From Chlamydiota bacterium (GTDB lineage Bacteria > Chlamydiota > Chlamydiia > Chlamydiales > Parachlamydiaceae), in assembly GCA_013287815.1 (NCBI GenBank), contig JABDDC010000003.1, forward strand, positions 24,935-88,934: a stretch of 64,000 nt of DNA. The letters run 5' to 3'. The translations under genes and the position numbers were made by a program. Below the pieces are notes generated by a model. That model was given only the letters and a program-made list of their open reading frames with translations. It was not told the origin of the DNA and did not search any database. Below, one piece after another: positions 10,641 to 19,816 of this stretch (position 1 is the stretch's first letter; the number at the start of each line of letters is the position of its first letter).

Positions 10641-11072
10641 CTAACTCTTCTTCCAGATAAGTCCTTCCACGATAGTCCTGTACTGGTCCTTGGAGCCGTA
10701 TTCGGCATGCATGAAGAAATCACCGGTCTCCTGCCGTTCATAGACTTCAAAGCCTTCGAACTCGGGATCGCCGCGAAACTCCCAGGCGATAGTCTTGCTG
10801 TCCCTGATCCCCGTCCCGTCAACTTTTTCGATGAGATTATTTTCCAGTGAGATGGTAAAGGTTCCCGGTTTCATTTGAGTGATGGTGAAGGTATTGATGA
10901 GTTGGTCACTAGCCCCCTCCATCTCGACCACTTGGGTGGCCTTGAGGGTATCATCGCCTTCCTTTTCGATTTTCCAGCGGGTATAGAATTTGATGAATTG
11001 TGCCGAAGCGGTGAATGTGATCTTCCCTTCCCCTAGCCAGGTACCGGGCTCAAAAATAAATTCGTTTATCAT
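10641..11072 (-). CDS. Conserved hypothetical protein
   Basis: 143 aa complete ORF; stop adjoins the rodA-like gene stop/start region (shared base 11072). Confidence 0.7.
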   Translation of the reverse strand: MINEFIFEPGTWLGEGKITFTASAQFIKFYTRWKIEKEGDDTLKATQVVEMEGASDQLINTFTITQMKPGTFTISLENNLIEKVDGTGIRDSKTIAWEFRGDPEFEGFEVYERQETGDFFMHAEYGSKDQYRTIVEGLIWKKS

Positions 11073-12208
11073 CAGAACATAAACCTCCGGCTATAGACAC
11101 TTTGCAAGACACCCAGGGCCATCATTGTCGCGATGATCGACGATCCGCCATAAGTCACCAGATTAAGGGGCACTCCCGTAATGGGGAGGAAGCCGCACAT
11201 CATACCTATATTCACTATAATATGCATAGCCAGATAGACTGCAACCCCGGCAGATAAAAGTCTACCGAAGGGGTCCTTGGCCACTGCCGTTACCTGAAAG
11301 CTAAAATAAATCAGGGCATAATAGAGAACAACTAATAATAGCATACCGAGGAGTCCGAACTCCTCGCCAAAGGAGGGAAAGACCGAATCGGTGTAGGGCG
11401 CCGGCAACCATCCCCTGCCGGTATATTCGCTGTTGCGCCAGCCTGCGCCTGTGATGCCGCCAATAGCGATGGCGGTGGCAGCAGCTTTTTGGTGATGGGT
11501 CGACGGATCGAGCCGGTCAAACTGATAGTCTTTGAGAAAGAGTGTTGCATAGGGGCGGATCGTTTCATGTGGCAGGATGCCCAAAAAGATGAGGGCTACC
11601 AGGATAAGGGCAATGGCACCGCCTATGGTCATGAACTTGACGATGGAGGGACGCAAATCACCAAAATAGAACATCACAAGGGTAATAGGAAGGAGGACCA
11701 GCGCTGTTCCCAAATCGGGCTGTTTCAAAATCAGGAGAAAAGGAATCCCTACTATGATGACAGCATAAAAGGCAGTGTTCCAGGAAGAGGCTACCGTTCG
11801 CTTTCGTTCGAGAAACCAGCTGAGGGTGACTACCACAACAAATTTGGCATACTCGGATGGCTGAAAGCCAAAATTGATGATTGGTATCCGGTACCAGCGG
11901 TTGACCCTCTGGATCGAATCGGTAAAGAAAAGTCCGACCAGGGAAAGGATCACGAGGGCGTAGAGAATCCACGTCCATTCACGCAACTTGTTGTAGTCAA
12001 AGCCGGCAAAAAACAGGTAGACGATCCAGCCTGCTGCAAAAAACTGCAGCTGCGCTTTCACAAGGGGTGTTAAAAAGGCTTCGTCGGTGTGGTCAGAGGT
12101 GGTATCTAGCGAGTATGAGGAAATGACCAACAGGCTGATTACCATCAAACAAAGGATGACCGGTATCATCCTGAAATCCATTCTGGCAAGGTAGCGAGCG
12201 CTCCACAT
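11072..12208 (-). CDS. rodA: Rod-shape determining protein RodA (SEDS family)
   Basis: 378 aa; multi-TM; KQPDLGTALVLLPI, PFGRLLSAGVAVYLAMHIIVNIGMMCGFLPITGVPLNLVTYGGSSI. Confidence 0.93.
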   Translation of the reverse strand: MWSARYLARMDFRMIPVILCLMVISLLVISSYSLDTTSDHTDEAFLTPLVKAQLQFFAAGWIVYLFFAGFDYNKLREWTWILYALVILSLVGLFFTDSIQRVNRWYRIPIINFGFQPSEYAKFVVVVTLSWFLERKRTVASSWNTAFYAVIIVGIPFLLILKQPDLGTALVLLPITLVMFYFGDLRPSIVKFMTIGGAIALILVALIFLGILPHETIRPYATLFLKDYQFDRLDPSTHHQKAAATAIAIGGITGAGWRNSEYTGRGWLPAPYTDSVFPSFGEEFGLLGMLLLVVLYYALIYFSFQVTAVAKDPFGRLLSAGVAVYLAMHIIVNIGMMCGFLPITGVPLNLVTYGGSSIIATMMALGVLQSVYSRRFMF

Positions 12209-12297
12209 ATTCGATCTTTATTTTATATCTTTATGCTGCTAAAATAGCAGTTCATTAGTAAACAAGTCAAAGAAATAACCTTGAACTGGGTCAGACT

Positions 12298-12487
12298 TGC
12301 TTGCGAAGCCTTGGGTGCTCTGCACCGCCTTTTGGCGATATTGTGGGAGCCTCAGAAAGAGACGTATGGGACCTATGGGACGAATAGGACAAATGGGACA
12401 TTGATAACCATCCGTCCCATACGTCTCTTTCTGAGGCTTCCACAAATATGCCAAAAGGCGGTGCAAAGCACCAAGGTTTCGCAAGCA
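12298..12487. repeat. About 190-bp near-perfect inverted repeat (MITE/REP-like hairpin)
   Basis: TTGCTTGCGAAGCCTTGGGTGCTCTGCACCGCCTTTTGGCGATATTGTGGGAGCCTCAGAAAGAGACGTATGGGAC mirrored by GTCCCATACGTCTCTTTCTGAGGCTTCCACAAATATGCCAAAAGGCGGTGCAAAGCACCAAGGTTTCGCAAGCAA. Confidence 0.9.
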
Positions 12488-12509
12488 AATTTATCAATCA
12501 ATATAATTT

Positions 12510-13244
12510 ATGCTAGAAATTGTCCACATACACTTCCCGGTCATTGGATCGACAAACACGTGGGCTAAGGAGCATGTCAAGGAGTGGGCTGAGAACCGGC
12601 TGACGCTGATCACAGCCTCGGAACAGACCGGCGGCCGTGGCCGCTTTACACGGCACTGGGTCTCCCCGCCCGAGGTCAATATCTACGCCACGTTCTGCTT
12701 TGCCATCGATGAAAACAGGTCGGATCAGGGACATATCCCACAGCTGCTTGCTTTATCGACATCAAAAGTACTCGAAAAGCTCAATGTCCACCCAAAAATC
12801 AAATGGCCCAATGACTTGATGCTTAACGGCAAAAAAATGGCGGGCATCCTCTCAGAAAGTGTCCATTTAGATGGCAAACGGGGCCTCATCATCGGCATCG
12901 GCATCAATATCAATATGTCGGAGGAAGAGCTGGATAAAATCGATCGCCCAGCCACCTCTCTCCTGGCCGAGAGTGGCCAGACTTATGCTATCTCCCCTAT
13001 TCTTGAAGAGATCAAAAATCAGTTCAACCAAGACCTGTCCTTATTTTTGAAAGAGGGTTTTTCTCCTTTTTGGCTTGATTTTGCCTCTCATGTTTATCAT
13101 CAAAAGGGCGATCTGATCCGTTTTCACGATAATCAAAGGGCAGTATCCGGAACTTTTGAATCTCTGGAGAAAGATGGTTCTGTCTCAGTGAAAATAGATG
13201 GTAAACTGATGAAATTTTATGCCGGAGAATTTATAGATAAATGA
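12510..13244 (+). CDS. birA: Biotin--[acetyl-CoA-carboxylase] ligase
   Basis: 244 aa; TASEQTGGRGRFTRHWVSPP, IKWPNDLMLNGKKMAGIL, GIGININ. Confidence 0.92.
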   Translation: MLEIVHIHFPVIGSTNTWAKEHVKEWAENRLTLITASEQTGGRGRFTRHWVSPPEVNIYATFCFAIDENRSDQGHIPQLLALSTSKVLEKLNVHPKIKWPNDLMLNGKKMAGILSESVHLDGKRGLIIGIGININMSEEELDKIDRPATSLLAESGQTYAISPILEEIKNQFNQDLSLFLKEGFSPFWLDFASHVYHQKGDLIRFHDNQRAVSGTFESLEKDGSVSVKIDGKLMKFYAGEFIDK

Positions 13245-13584
13245 AAAATCACTAATATCTAAAATTCCTCTTTAAATTAATATTATTATATGATAAAATC
13301 GTTCTATAATTATTTAATTATAATTAAGTTATTCGGAATTGGCCACTATATTTTACAATATGGCATATAACCGCGAAGAAATCGCAATGCACAACTTAAC
13401 CACTACGACCGGCGCCATATACCTGAGATGAAACCTATAAATATTGCGAAATGGGCAATATTATTCGAACCAAGTTACAATCTTTTCAATAAAATTAAAA
13501 CATCCCTAAAAGGAGAAAAATCATGATTCCAAATTTTCCATCAATTGTTCAGTCTGACCTTAACTATAGAAATGGGGGTGGATA

Positions 13585-14166
13585 ATGAACGCATTACAAC
13601 CTTACTTAGTCCCTGATTTTTGCGCTTCAATCCAGAAAGATTGTCAAACGATCTATTATGGAATGCATGATTTAGATAAGAATACCGGTCTTAACATCGA
13701 TAAATTTCATGGACAACACACTGTTACCAAAATGGCGCTTGCTGGTGTTCGTCTTTTTAAAGATTGTATCCTGTTGTTACATGGATTCATAATTCTGGAA
13801 AGAACAGTTAGAATCATTGCGAATCCGGCAAAGTTCGTCGACGCACCGATCTTCCCGATGATCGGACTGGCCTATGGGATTACAGTCTACTTATTATCTC
13901 ACGATATCATTAGGATTGCCAATCAATATGAAAATTGTTTGCCTAAATTACCTGGACAAAAGGAAGCACAACAGGCAAATAAATCAATTTGGGGTGTAAT
14001 TACTGCAGTTTCCAATCTGGTTTTAAGTAATGCTGGAGCAGTCATCCATAGTACTGCTCAAAGTGTCAACAAGTACCATGTAGTCAGAGATACATTCTAC
14101 TATCCGTTATGGTGCATAGCCATTGATGGAATGCATGAAGCTGCCGCAGGACCAAATCAAGTTTAA
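13585..14166 (+). CDS. Inc-like hypothetical protein, paralogue of 14507-15208
   Basis: 193 aa; MNALQPYLV start, two hydrophobic segments, YLLSHDIIRI and DTFYYPLWC motifs shared with the next gene. Confidence 0.65.
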   Translation: MNALQPYLVPDFCASIQKDCQTIYYGMHDLDKNTGLNIDKFHGQHTVTKMALAGVRLFKDCILLLHGFIILERTVRIIANPAKFVDAPIFPMIGLAYGITVYLLSHDIIRIANQYENCLPKLPGQKEAQQANKSIWGVITAVSNLVLSNAGAVIHSTAQSVNKYHVVRDTFYYPLWCIAIDGMHEAAAGPNQV

Positions 14167-14229
14167 TCGATTCAATTCCTCGAACAATAAAGGGAAATAC
14201 GCAAGTATTTCCCTTTATTTTTTGCTAAA

Positions 14230-14372
14230 AGGAAGGTGGCCAGAGACCTATGCCATCTCCCCTATCCTGGAAGCAATTAAAAATTAGTTCAATTACGACC
14301 TTGGCTCAAGTCACGCTGATGATAGAGGGGACTGACCAGATTTTATGCCGGGAAGTTCCTGGAAAATAAAAA
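14230..14372 (+). pseudogene. Degenerate duplicate of the birA 3' end
   Basis: gtggccagagacctatgccatctcccctatcctggaagcaattaaaaattagttcaattacgacctt matches birA gtggccagacttatgctatctcccctattcttgaagagatcaaaaatcagttcaaccaagacctg; 'ttttatgccgggaagttcctggaaaat' resembles the birA end. Confidence 0.75.
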
Positions 14373-14506
14373 TATTATCACTTTTTAAAATTTCTCTATT
14401 AAATAATTGTTTTTAATGTTAAAAGTCTTGTTCAAAATTATGGACGTTAACTCATGATTAATAATTACATTACTTCACGAAAAGCTTTGTATAGAGGCGG
14501 TAAATA

Positions 14507-15208
14507 ATGAATGCATTACAACCTTACTTAGTTGCAGGCTTCTTTGATTCAGTCCAGAAAGATTATACAGATATCAAAAGTGGACGTAAAGAATTGGAGC
14601 AAATGAATGAGCAGGAAACGAAAAAGGTAAATGATGCACTGAGGAACAATATTACTTATATTGCTGATCCAGCTTATCAAAATAGACGTGATGAAATATC
14701 TGGAAGAAATTGGATTGCAACCATACGCCTTGTAGGGGATCTTTTCCTGGCTTTATCTGCTTTCAAAATTGTTAAAAGAATGGTTAGAATCCTGATAGAG
14801 TCTGACGATTTTCCAATCCTTCCTATAGTTAGCCTTGCCATGGCTATTTGTACCTACCTGTTATCTCACGATATCATTAGGATCATCAATCAATTTGAGG
14901 TTTGTCTACCTAAGCGTGAAGGGTCGAACGAAGCAATAGAGTTGCAAAAGAACCTAAAAGAATTTCAAGATGCGCCTGGATTCTTTGCAAAAATAGAAGC
15001 TGGTATCAGGTGTGCTCAAGTTCAAAGTACAATAATTACCCATAATGCTAGAGCCCTTGATAATCAAGAAAGTGTAAAAGAAGATAAATATCATCTTGTT
15101 CGCGATACTTTTTACTATCCTTTATGGTGCAAAGCCGTTGATAATATAACAAGTAGCAAAAAAGCTAATGTTCAAAATCTGGATCAAAATCCAAATCCAC
15201 CAGCTTAA
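14507..15208 (+). CDS. Inc-like hypothetical protein, paralogue of 13585-14166
   Basis: 233 aa; MNALQPYLV start, YLLSHDIIRI, RDTFYYPLWCKAVDN. Confidence 0.65.
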   Translation: MNALQPYLVAGFFDSVQKDYTDIKSGRKELEQMNEQETKKVNDALRNNITYIADPAYQNRRDEISGRNWIATIRLVGDLFLALSAFKIVKRMVRILIESDDFPILPIVSLAMAICTYLLSHDIIRIINQFEVCLPKREGSNEAIELQKNLKEFQDAPGFFAKIEAGIRCAQVQSTIITHNARALDNQESVKEDKYHLVRDTFYYPLWCKAVDNITSSKKANVQNLDQNPNPPA

Positions 15209-15250
15209 TCTGACATAATTTTTAAAATCAACTAAGGTGTTTTCCAGAAT

Positions 15251-16024
15251 ATGAAACCCCATTTTCTTCTCCTTACAATACTGTCAATAATTCTGTGCTA
15301 TTCCAATCAACTGTTTACTGTTGAATATTCTCCAAGTATCTATGTTAGTGACGTTGAATGGAGTAAAGTAGTCGATTTCCTTATGCCTGATGATCATCCT
15401 ATAAAAAATGATCTCGATGAAGTTTTCTCAGCATCACGAGTAATATGTGATATGAAAACTATGGTAAAAGCAGGTTTTGAATTCGCCAGGCCGCAAGCTT
15501 TTACCGGTATCATTGTCACTAAACATCCAAGGCTCAAAGGCTATGTGATGAAAGCCTACCTTGACGATCAAAAACTTCATTTAAAAAACCCCGAACAATA
15601 TCCATGGGTGAAGCGTGTTATAGGATCCCGTCTCATCCAAAAATCTATTGATAATCATCACTATGATCACCTTTTAAAAGTTCCCAAGAAATGGGTTTAT
15701 CTACTTCCTGATGATCCATCACCTCCTTCACATTATTGGCGCAAAAATTTCATTCTCATTGAAGAAGATATGAATATCCTTTCTGATAAAAAGAATAAAA
15801 TGCGTTGGAGAAAAAAAATGACAAAAGAGCTTCTTGAAGCTATATACACTGTGATTGCAGAGGTCAGTTTATCCGACTGTAAACTAGCAAATATTCCTTT
15901 TTCCCCAGATGGTAAAGTGGCATTTATTGATACACAATCTCATGGCAGGCGAGTTAAGTATAAAAAGATAACTCCATTTCTTTCCTCTTCCATGAAGCGC
16001 TACTGGCTGAAGTTAAGGGACTGA
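15251..16024 (+). CDS. Exported protein, divergent kinase-like, paralogue of 19798-20673
   Basis: 257 aa; signal peptide; FILIEEDMNIL hinge-like, then DCKLANIPFSPDGKVAFIDTQ resembling a kinase catalytic loop and metal-binding motif. Confidence 0.55.
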   Translation: MKPHFLLLTILSIILCYSNQLFTVEYSPSIYVSDVEWSKVVDFLMPDDHPIKNDLDEVFSASRVICDMKTMVKAGFEFARPQAFTGIIVTKHPRLKGYVMKAYLDDQKLHLKNPEQYPWVKRVIGSRLIQKSIDNHHYDHLLKVPKKWVYLLPDDPSPPSHYWRKNFILIEEDMNILSDKKNKMRWRKKMTKELLEAIYTVIAEVSLSDCKLANIPFSPDGKVAFIDTQSHGRRVKYKKITPFLSSSMKRYWLKLRD

Positions 16025-16123
16025 AAAAAATAAGTTAAACCTGGACACGGCAATTGGAATGCGTCAAAGCCCCGGGGTTGAGCGATCAAAGTGACCATTT
16101 TGCAATTGCCGTATTAAAGAGAC

Positions 16124-16951
16124 TTGGGCTACAATCTGCGCTACTACAAGGAGAAATCAATGCTATCAAAAAAATCACCTTTCATTTGCCTGTTCTTATT
16201 GTTGATCTCCCCCTTATTCGCCGAAGAGGGTTTTATTGCAAAGAGGAAGCAATTAAAACCCTACTATGACAATGAAAATATCGTTATTATCGCAAGCCCA
16301 GGCCGCTCAGGAAGTACATTGCTATTCGATGTCTCTAAAAAATATTGCACTCATCAAACTGTCTTAAAGACACATCTACTGCCCCCTGACGAAAAATTCA
16401 AAGGGAAAATTCTGTTTATTTTCTCTAACCCTGATCAAGCCGCGGAATCTGCACTCCATCGAATAACGCATAGTCCAACCCAAGGTAGGACTCATTTTTC
16501 GCATGTGGAATCATCGGATAAAAAGTGGTTTAAGGCTATTGGAAATAATGGTAATCACCAGACTAAGGAAAAAAATCTGCTTGCTTATGATGCCTTGGGC
16601 TGTGAAAAGCAACTGGAAGAATGGCTTCACACTAAATCACAAGCCTGTTGTTTGCAAGAGGCTCAAATACTGGCGATCAAATTCGAATATATGTGGGAAG
16701 CGGAAACGATTCAAGCAATTCAAGAATTTTTACAAATAAATGCATTCGAATTTCCACCTAAAAAAGAGCGGGGATACGAAAAAGAAGAACTGTCAAATCT
16801 TGAAATTTCCCTCAAAAAAATATACAATTTGGGAACGGATGAGAATCCTATCTACCGCGCATACGATGCTGCAAGAGACCTGTGGGAAAAGGCTCCGCCA
16901 TTTCAATTCCTTAAACCTGGCACCCCGTTCGAATCGACGTTTCCAGGTTAA
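16124..16951 (+). CDS. Exported sulfotransferase-like P-loop protein
   Basis: IVIIASPGRSGSTLLFDV 5'-phosphosulfate-loop-like motif; probable start at the internal Met of MLSKKSPFICLFLLLISPLFAEEG (signal peptide). Confidence 0.65.
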   Translation: MGYNLRYYKEKSMLSKKSPFICLFLLLISPLFAEEGFIAKRKQLKPYYDNENIVIIASPGRSGSTLLFDVSKKYCTHQTVLKTHLLPPDEKFKGKILFIFSNPDQAAESALHRITHSPTQGRTHFSHVESSDKKWFKAIGNNGNHQTKEKNLLAYDALGCEKQLEEWLHTKSQACCLQEAQILAIKFEYMWEAETIQAIQEFLQINAFEFPPKKERGYEKEELSNLEISLKKIYNLGTDENPIYRAYDAARDLWEKAPPFQFLKPGTPFESTFPG

Positions 16952-16972
16952 ACCTAAAAACGTCGGTTGAAG

Positions 16973-17644
16973 TCATTCTGTTTCGAATGTAAATCCAAAT
17001 GCCTTAATATCCTCTTTATATTTTTCAGCAATAATCTGCCGTGTTCTGGGGGTGTAGTAGGTGCTGTAATGTGCGTGGTCTGTTTTATGCTTATGTGGCA
17101 CTACATTGTATTTTACTCCAATTACATCACAGACATATTTAAAGTCCTCTGAAAAATTTTCCATTTTGCCGATAAAATCACATTCTTCAACCGGTATTAA
17201 TCTTGTCTGTAGTTTAATGTGTGGATTAGCATTTGCGACATCAAGACGACTGATGTAATCGACAAAAAATTCAAAATCCTTATCAAAACACTTTCGAAAA
17301 TCTTGAGCTTTTTTTGTAAGTATTTTATGAAAATAACAAGAGAGTATCCGATCCCAGGGATTTCTCACGAATGAGAATTTGAAGTAATTGTCATATTTTT
17401 CCGGTAATCTTTTGGGATGTGACTGAGTCATGTCTGAAACATCCCCTCTCAAAACATCTCTGATAGAGCCTGAAGCAACCTTAAAGACTCTAATCCAGAC
17501 AAATTGTTTAGTATCGCTTGAATACACATTATATTTTTCTGGATTGTGTCTCTGTGCCTCTAAGGGGACTGCAGAAACAAGTAATAAGGCCAAAAACAAG
17601 AAAATAACTGAAGAGGGGATTTTTTTTTCAGATTGGCGGGACAT
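16973..17644 (-). CDS. Exported sulfotransferase (carbohydrate sulfotransferase-like)
   Basis: 223 aa; signal peptide; VWIRVFKVASGSIRDVLRG and FKFSFVRNPWDRILSCYFHKI (PAPS-binding motifs). Confidence 0.75.
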   Translation of the reverse strand: MSRQSEKKIPSSVIFLFLALLLVSAVPLEAQRHNPEKYNVYSSDTKQFVWIRVFKVASGSIRDVLRGDVSDMTQSHPKRLPEKYDNYFKFSFVRNPWDRILSCYFHKILTKKAQDFRKCFDKDFEFFVDYISRLDVANANPHIKLQTRLIPVEECDFIGKMENFSEDFKYVCDVIGVKYNVVPHKHKTDHAHYSTYYTPRTRQIIAEKYKEDIKAFGFTFETE

Positions 17645-17820
17645 CGATCATACCTTTGTTTAATAGCTTTAAGAAGTGTAATAGTAAAAGGATATTTTAT
17701 ATTATTTCAACAAAAAAAACGTAAGTGCTCTACCTCTATCTTCCGCAGAAAATCGTATCCCTGATGGATTGTACTTTTTTTTCGTTTCTTGTTGATCATA
17801 AATGGTAAACGGAGTAATTT

Positions 17821-18615
17821 ATGCAAATCAAAAACGTGAATCCCATGAGGGAGAATATGATGGCACTGATTAAATATAAATTATTTCCTCTCTTTTATTG
17901 TCTGATTTTTTTTAGCGAGTTTCAATCTTTGCATTCTAAAGAGTGGAGCCGCGCCTATTTGGCATCGTATCCACGCTCAGGCAATCATTGGATTCGATAC
18001 CTGGTAGAAGAGGCCACAAATGTTGCTACAGGTTCTGTTTATATAGATATTGAGCCTCAGCATATGCATAAGGTATTCCCATGGGGAGGATATTGCTGCG
18101 ATCATGGCTGTCTGGGTCATTGCCGCTATCCTACTAAAGATGATATTGTTTTGATTAAAACCCATTTTCCCTCACAAGTTAATAAAGAAACAAAATTTGA
18201 TAAGCGTCCTTATCAGGTGACCTTAAGAGTTGTTCGTCATCCAGTAGATAGTTTCTACTCACGATATGTTCGAAAGCCTGAAGGTCCTCTTCTGGATAAA
18301 GTTCCGAGGGAGAGAGTTGTGAGCTTTATAAAAAGCTGGAGAAAATTCCAGAATTATTGGAATAAGAAGAACAATGTGATTACGTTTAGATATGAAGATT
18401 TTTTAGCGAATCCTGCTGTTGAGCTGAAAAAATTCCTTGAAGCTCTTGAATATGATGTGACCGATGAAGATATTCAAAGGGCTGTAAGCAAACATCCACC
18501 ACTCGGTCATATGTTAAAAAGTATTGATAGATTTACAGAAAATGATTTAGATATTATTTCAGAAGAATTAGGTGACTTGCTAACCCAATTCAATTATGAA
18601 ACTCCAATTCGTTAA
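17821..18615 (+). CDS. Exported sulfotransferase-domain protein
   Basis: AYLASYPRSGNHWIRYLVEEAT (5'-PSB), VTLRVVRHPVDSFYSRY (3'-PB), hydrophobic N-terminus. Confidence 0.85.
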   Translation: MQIKNVNPMRENMMALIKYKLFPLFYCLIFFSEFQSLHSKEWSRAYLASYPRSGNHWIRYLVEEATNVATGSVYIDIEPQHMHKVFPWGGYCCDHGCLGHCRYPTKDDIVLIKTHFPSQVNKETKFDKRPYQVTLRVVRHPVDSFYSRYVRKPEGPLLDKVPRERVVSFIKSWRKFQNYWNKKNNVITFRYEDFLANPAVELKKFLEALEYDVTDEDIQRAVSKHPPLGHMLKSIDRFTENDLDIISEELGDLLTQFNYETPIR

Positions 18616-18677
18616 AAAAAGAAGGAAGAAGGGACAAATGGCGTATTCTTAATACACGTTCATAACCTAAATTCACT

Positions 18678-19700
18678 ATGAATAATTTTAATTTTAACTC
18701 TTTTCTTTTTTTTCTGGTTTTTTCCCTTTTATGCACATCTGCAAATGCAAGGGAACCTGGTTCTTTGAGGATTAATCTCATCTCTCACAGTTTAGATAAT
18801 GGCGCCGGTAAACAAGTCGATGTCTCGATCTTAAAAGAAGGATTAGAGAGCTTAGGCCATCGTGTCAAACTCTTTGATTATTTAAAGGTAAACGGGATCG
18901 CCTCTTCAGACATTAACATCTTTCTCGCTCAATATAAATCGGAGTGGTTTCCAAAAGGAAAGTTAAATTGGTTTATTCCCAATCCTGAATGTTTGCGTGC
19001 AAAATTGGAAGACCTGAAAAAATTTGATTTAATACTCTGTAAAACACAAGAAAGTTTAAGAATTTTTAAACCTATCGGTAAAGATGTTTATTATTTAGGA
19101 TTTACAAGTATCGATTGTTTTAATCCAAGTCTGCAAAAGGATTACTCAAGCCATCTTCATGTTGCAGGCAAAAGCCCTTTGAAGGGTAGCGAAAGTATTT
19201 TAAAAGCTTGGAGGAGGGATCCAACCTTACCGAACTTGACAATGATCAGGCATAGCAGGTCAACAAAAATAACACAATTTGCAGATAATGTAAATATCAT
19301 AAATAAAAGAATTGCTAGTCACTCTTTATTATCACTGCAAAATGAATGTGGCGTCCACTTATGTCCAAGTAAAGCAGAAGGGTTTGGCCATTATATCATG
19401 GAAGCGATGTCAGCTGAAGCGATTGTCATTACCACAGATGCGCCTCCTATGAATGAATTTATCAAAGATAAAAGATGCCTTGTCAAATATAAGCGCAAGG
19501 GAAAGAAGAATTACGGCGTTACGTATTTTGTGGATGAAAAAATATTAGCAGAAACGGTGAGGCAATTGCAGCAACTTTCTGCTGAGGAAAAGCAAAGCAT
19601 CGGCCAGCTTAATCGGGAAGAATATCTCAGAAGGGCTGCCGAATTCAAAGAGAATTTAGAAAGGCTCATGAAAAAGGCTCTGCTAGATCTCTCTTCATAA
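18678..19700 (+). CDS. Exported GT4-like glycosyltransferase
   Basis: 340 aa; signal peptide MNNFNFNSFLFFLVFSLLCTSANA; LCPSKAEGFGHYIMEAMSAEAIVITTDAPPMNEFI. Confidence 0.8.
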   Translation: MNNFNFNSFLFFLVFSLLCTSANAREPGSLRINLISHSLDNGAGKQVDVSILKEGLESLGHRVKLFDYLKVNGIASSDINIFLAQYKSEWFPKGKLNWFIPNPECLRAKLEDLKKFDLILCKTQESLRIFKPIGKDVYYLGFTSIDCFNPSLQKDYSSHLHVAGKSPLKGSESILKAWRRDPTLPNLTMIRHSRSTKITQFADNVNIINKRIASHSLLSLQNECGVHLCPSKAEGFGHYIMEAMSAEAIVITTDAPPMNEFIKDKRCLVKYKRKGKKNYGVTYFVDEKILAETVRQLQQLSAEEKQSIGQLNREEYLRRAAEFKENLERLMKKALLDLSS

Positions 19701-19702
19701 TC

Positions 19703-19816
19703 CTTTCTGCTCTATATCTTGCCCATCTTAACCATCCTAACCATCCTTTCTGCTCTATATCTTGCCCATCTTAACCATCCTAACCATCCTTTCTGCTCTA
19801 TATCTTGCCCATCTTA
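19703..19816. repeat. 43-bp tandem repeat, about 2.6 copies
   Basis: ctttctgctctatatcttgcccatcttaaccatcctaaccatc repeated; last partial copy enters the 3' end of the 19798-20673 gene. Confidence 0.9.

Noticed and set aside
12239-12568. Opposing ORFs of 81 and 95 aa with near-identical proteins
   Set aside because: They are a by-product of the 190-bp palindrome, not genes.
19703-19816. Possible CRISPR array
   Set aside because: Repeats are contiguous with no unique spacers and no cas genes in the window; simple tandem repeat.
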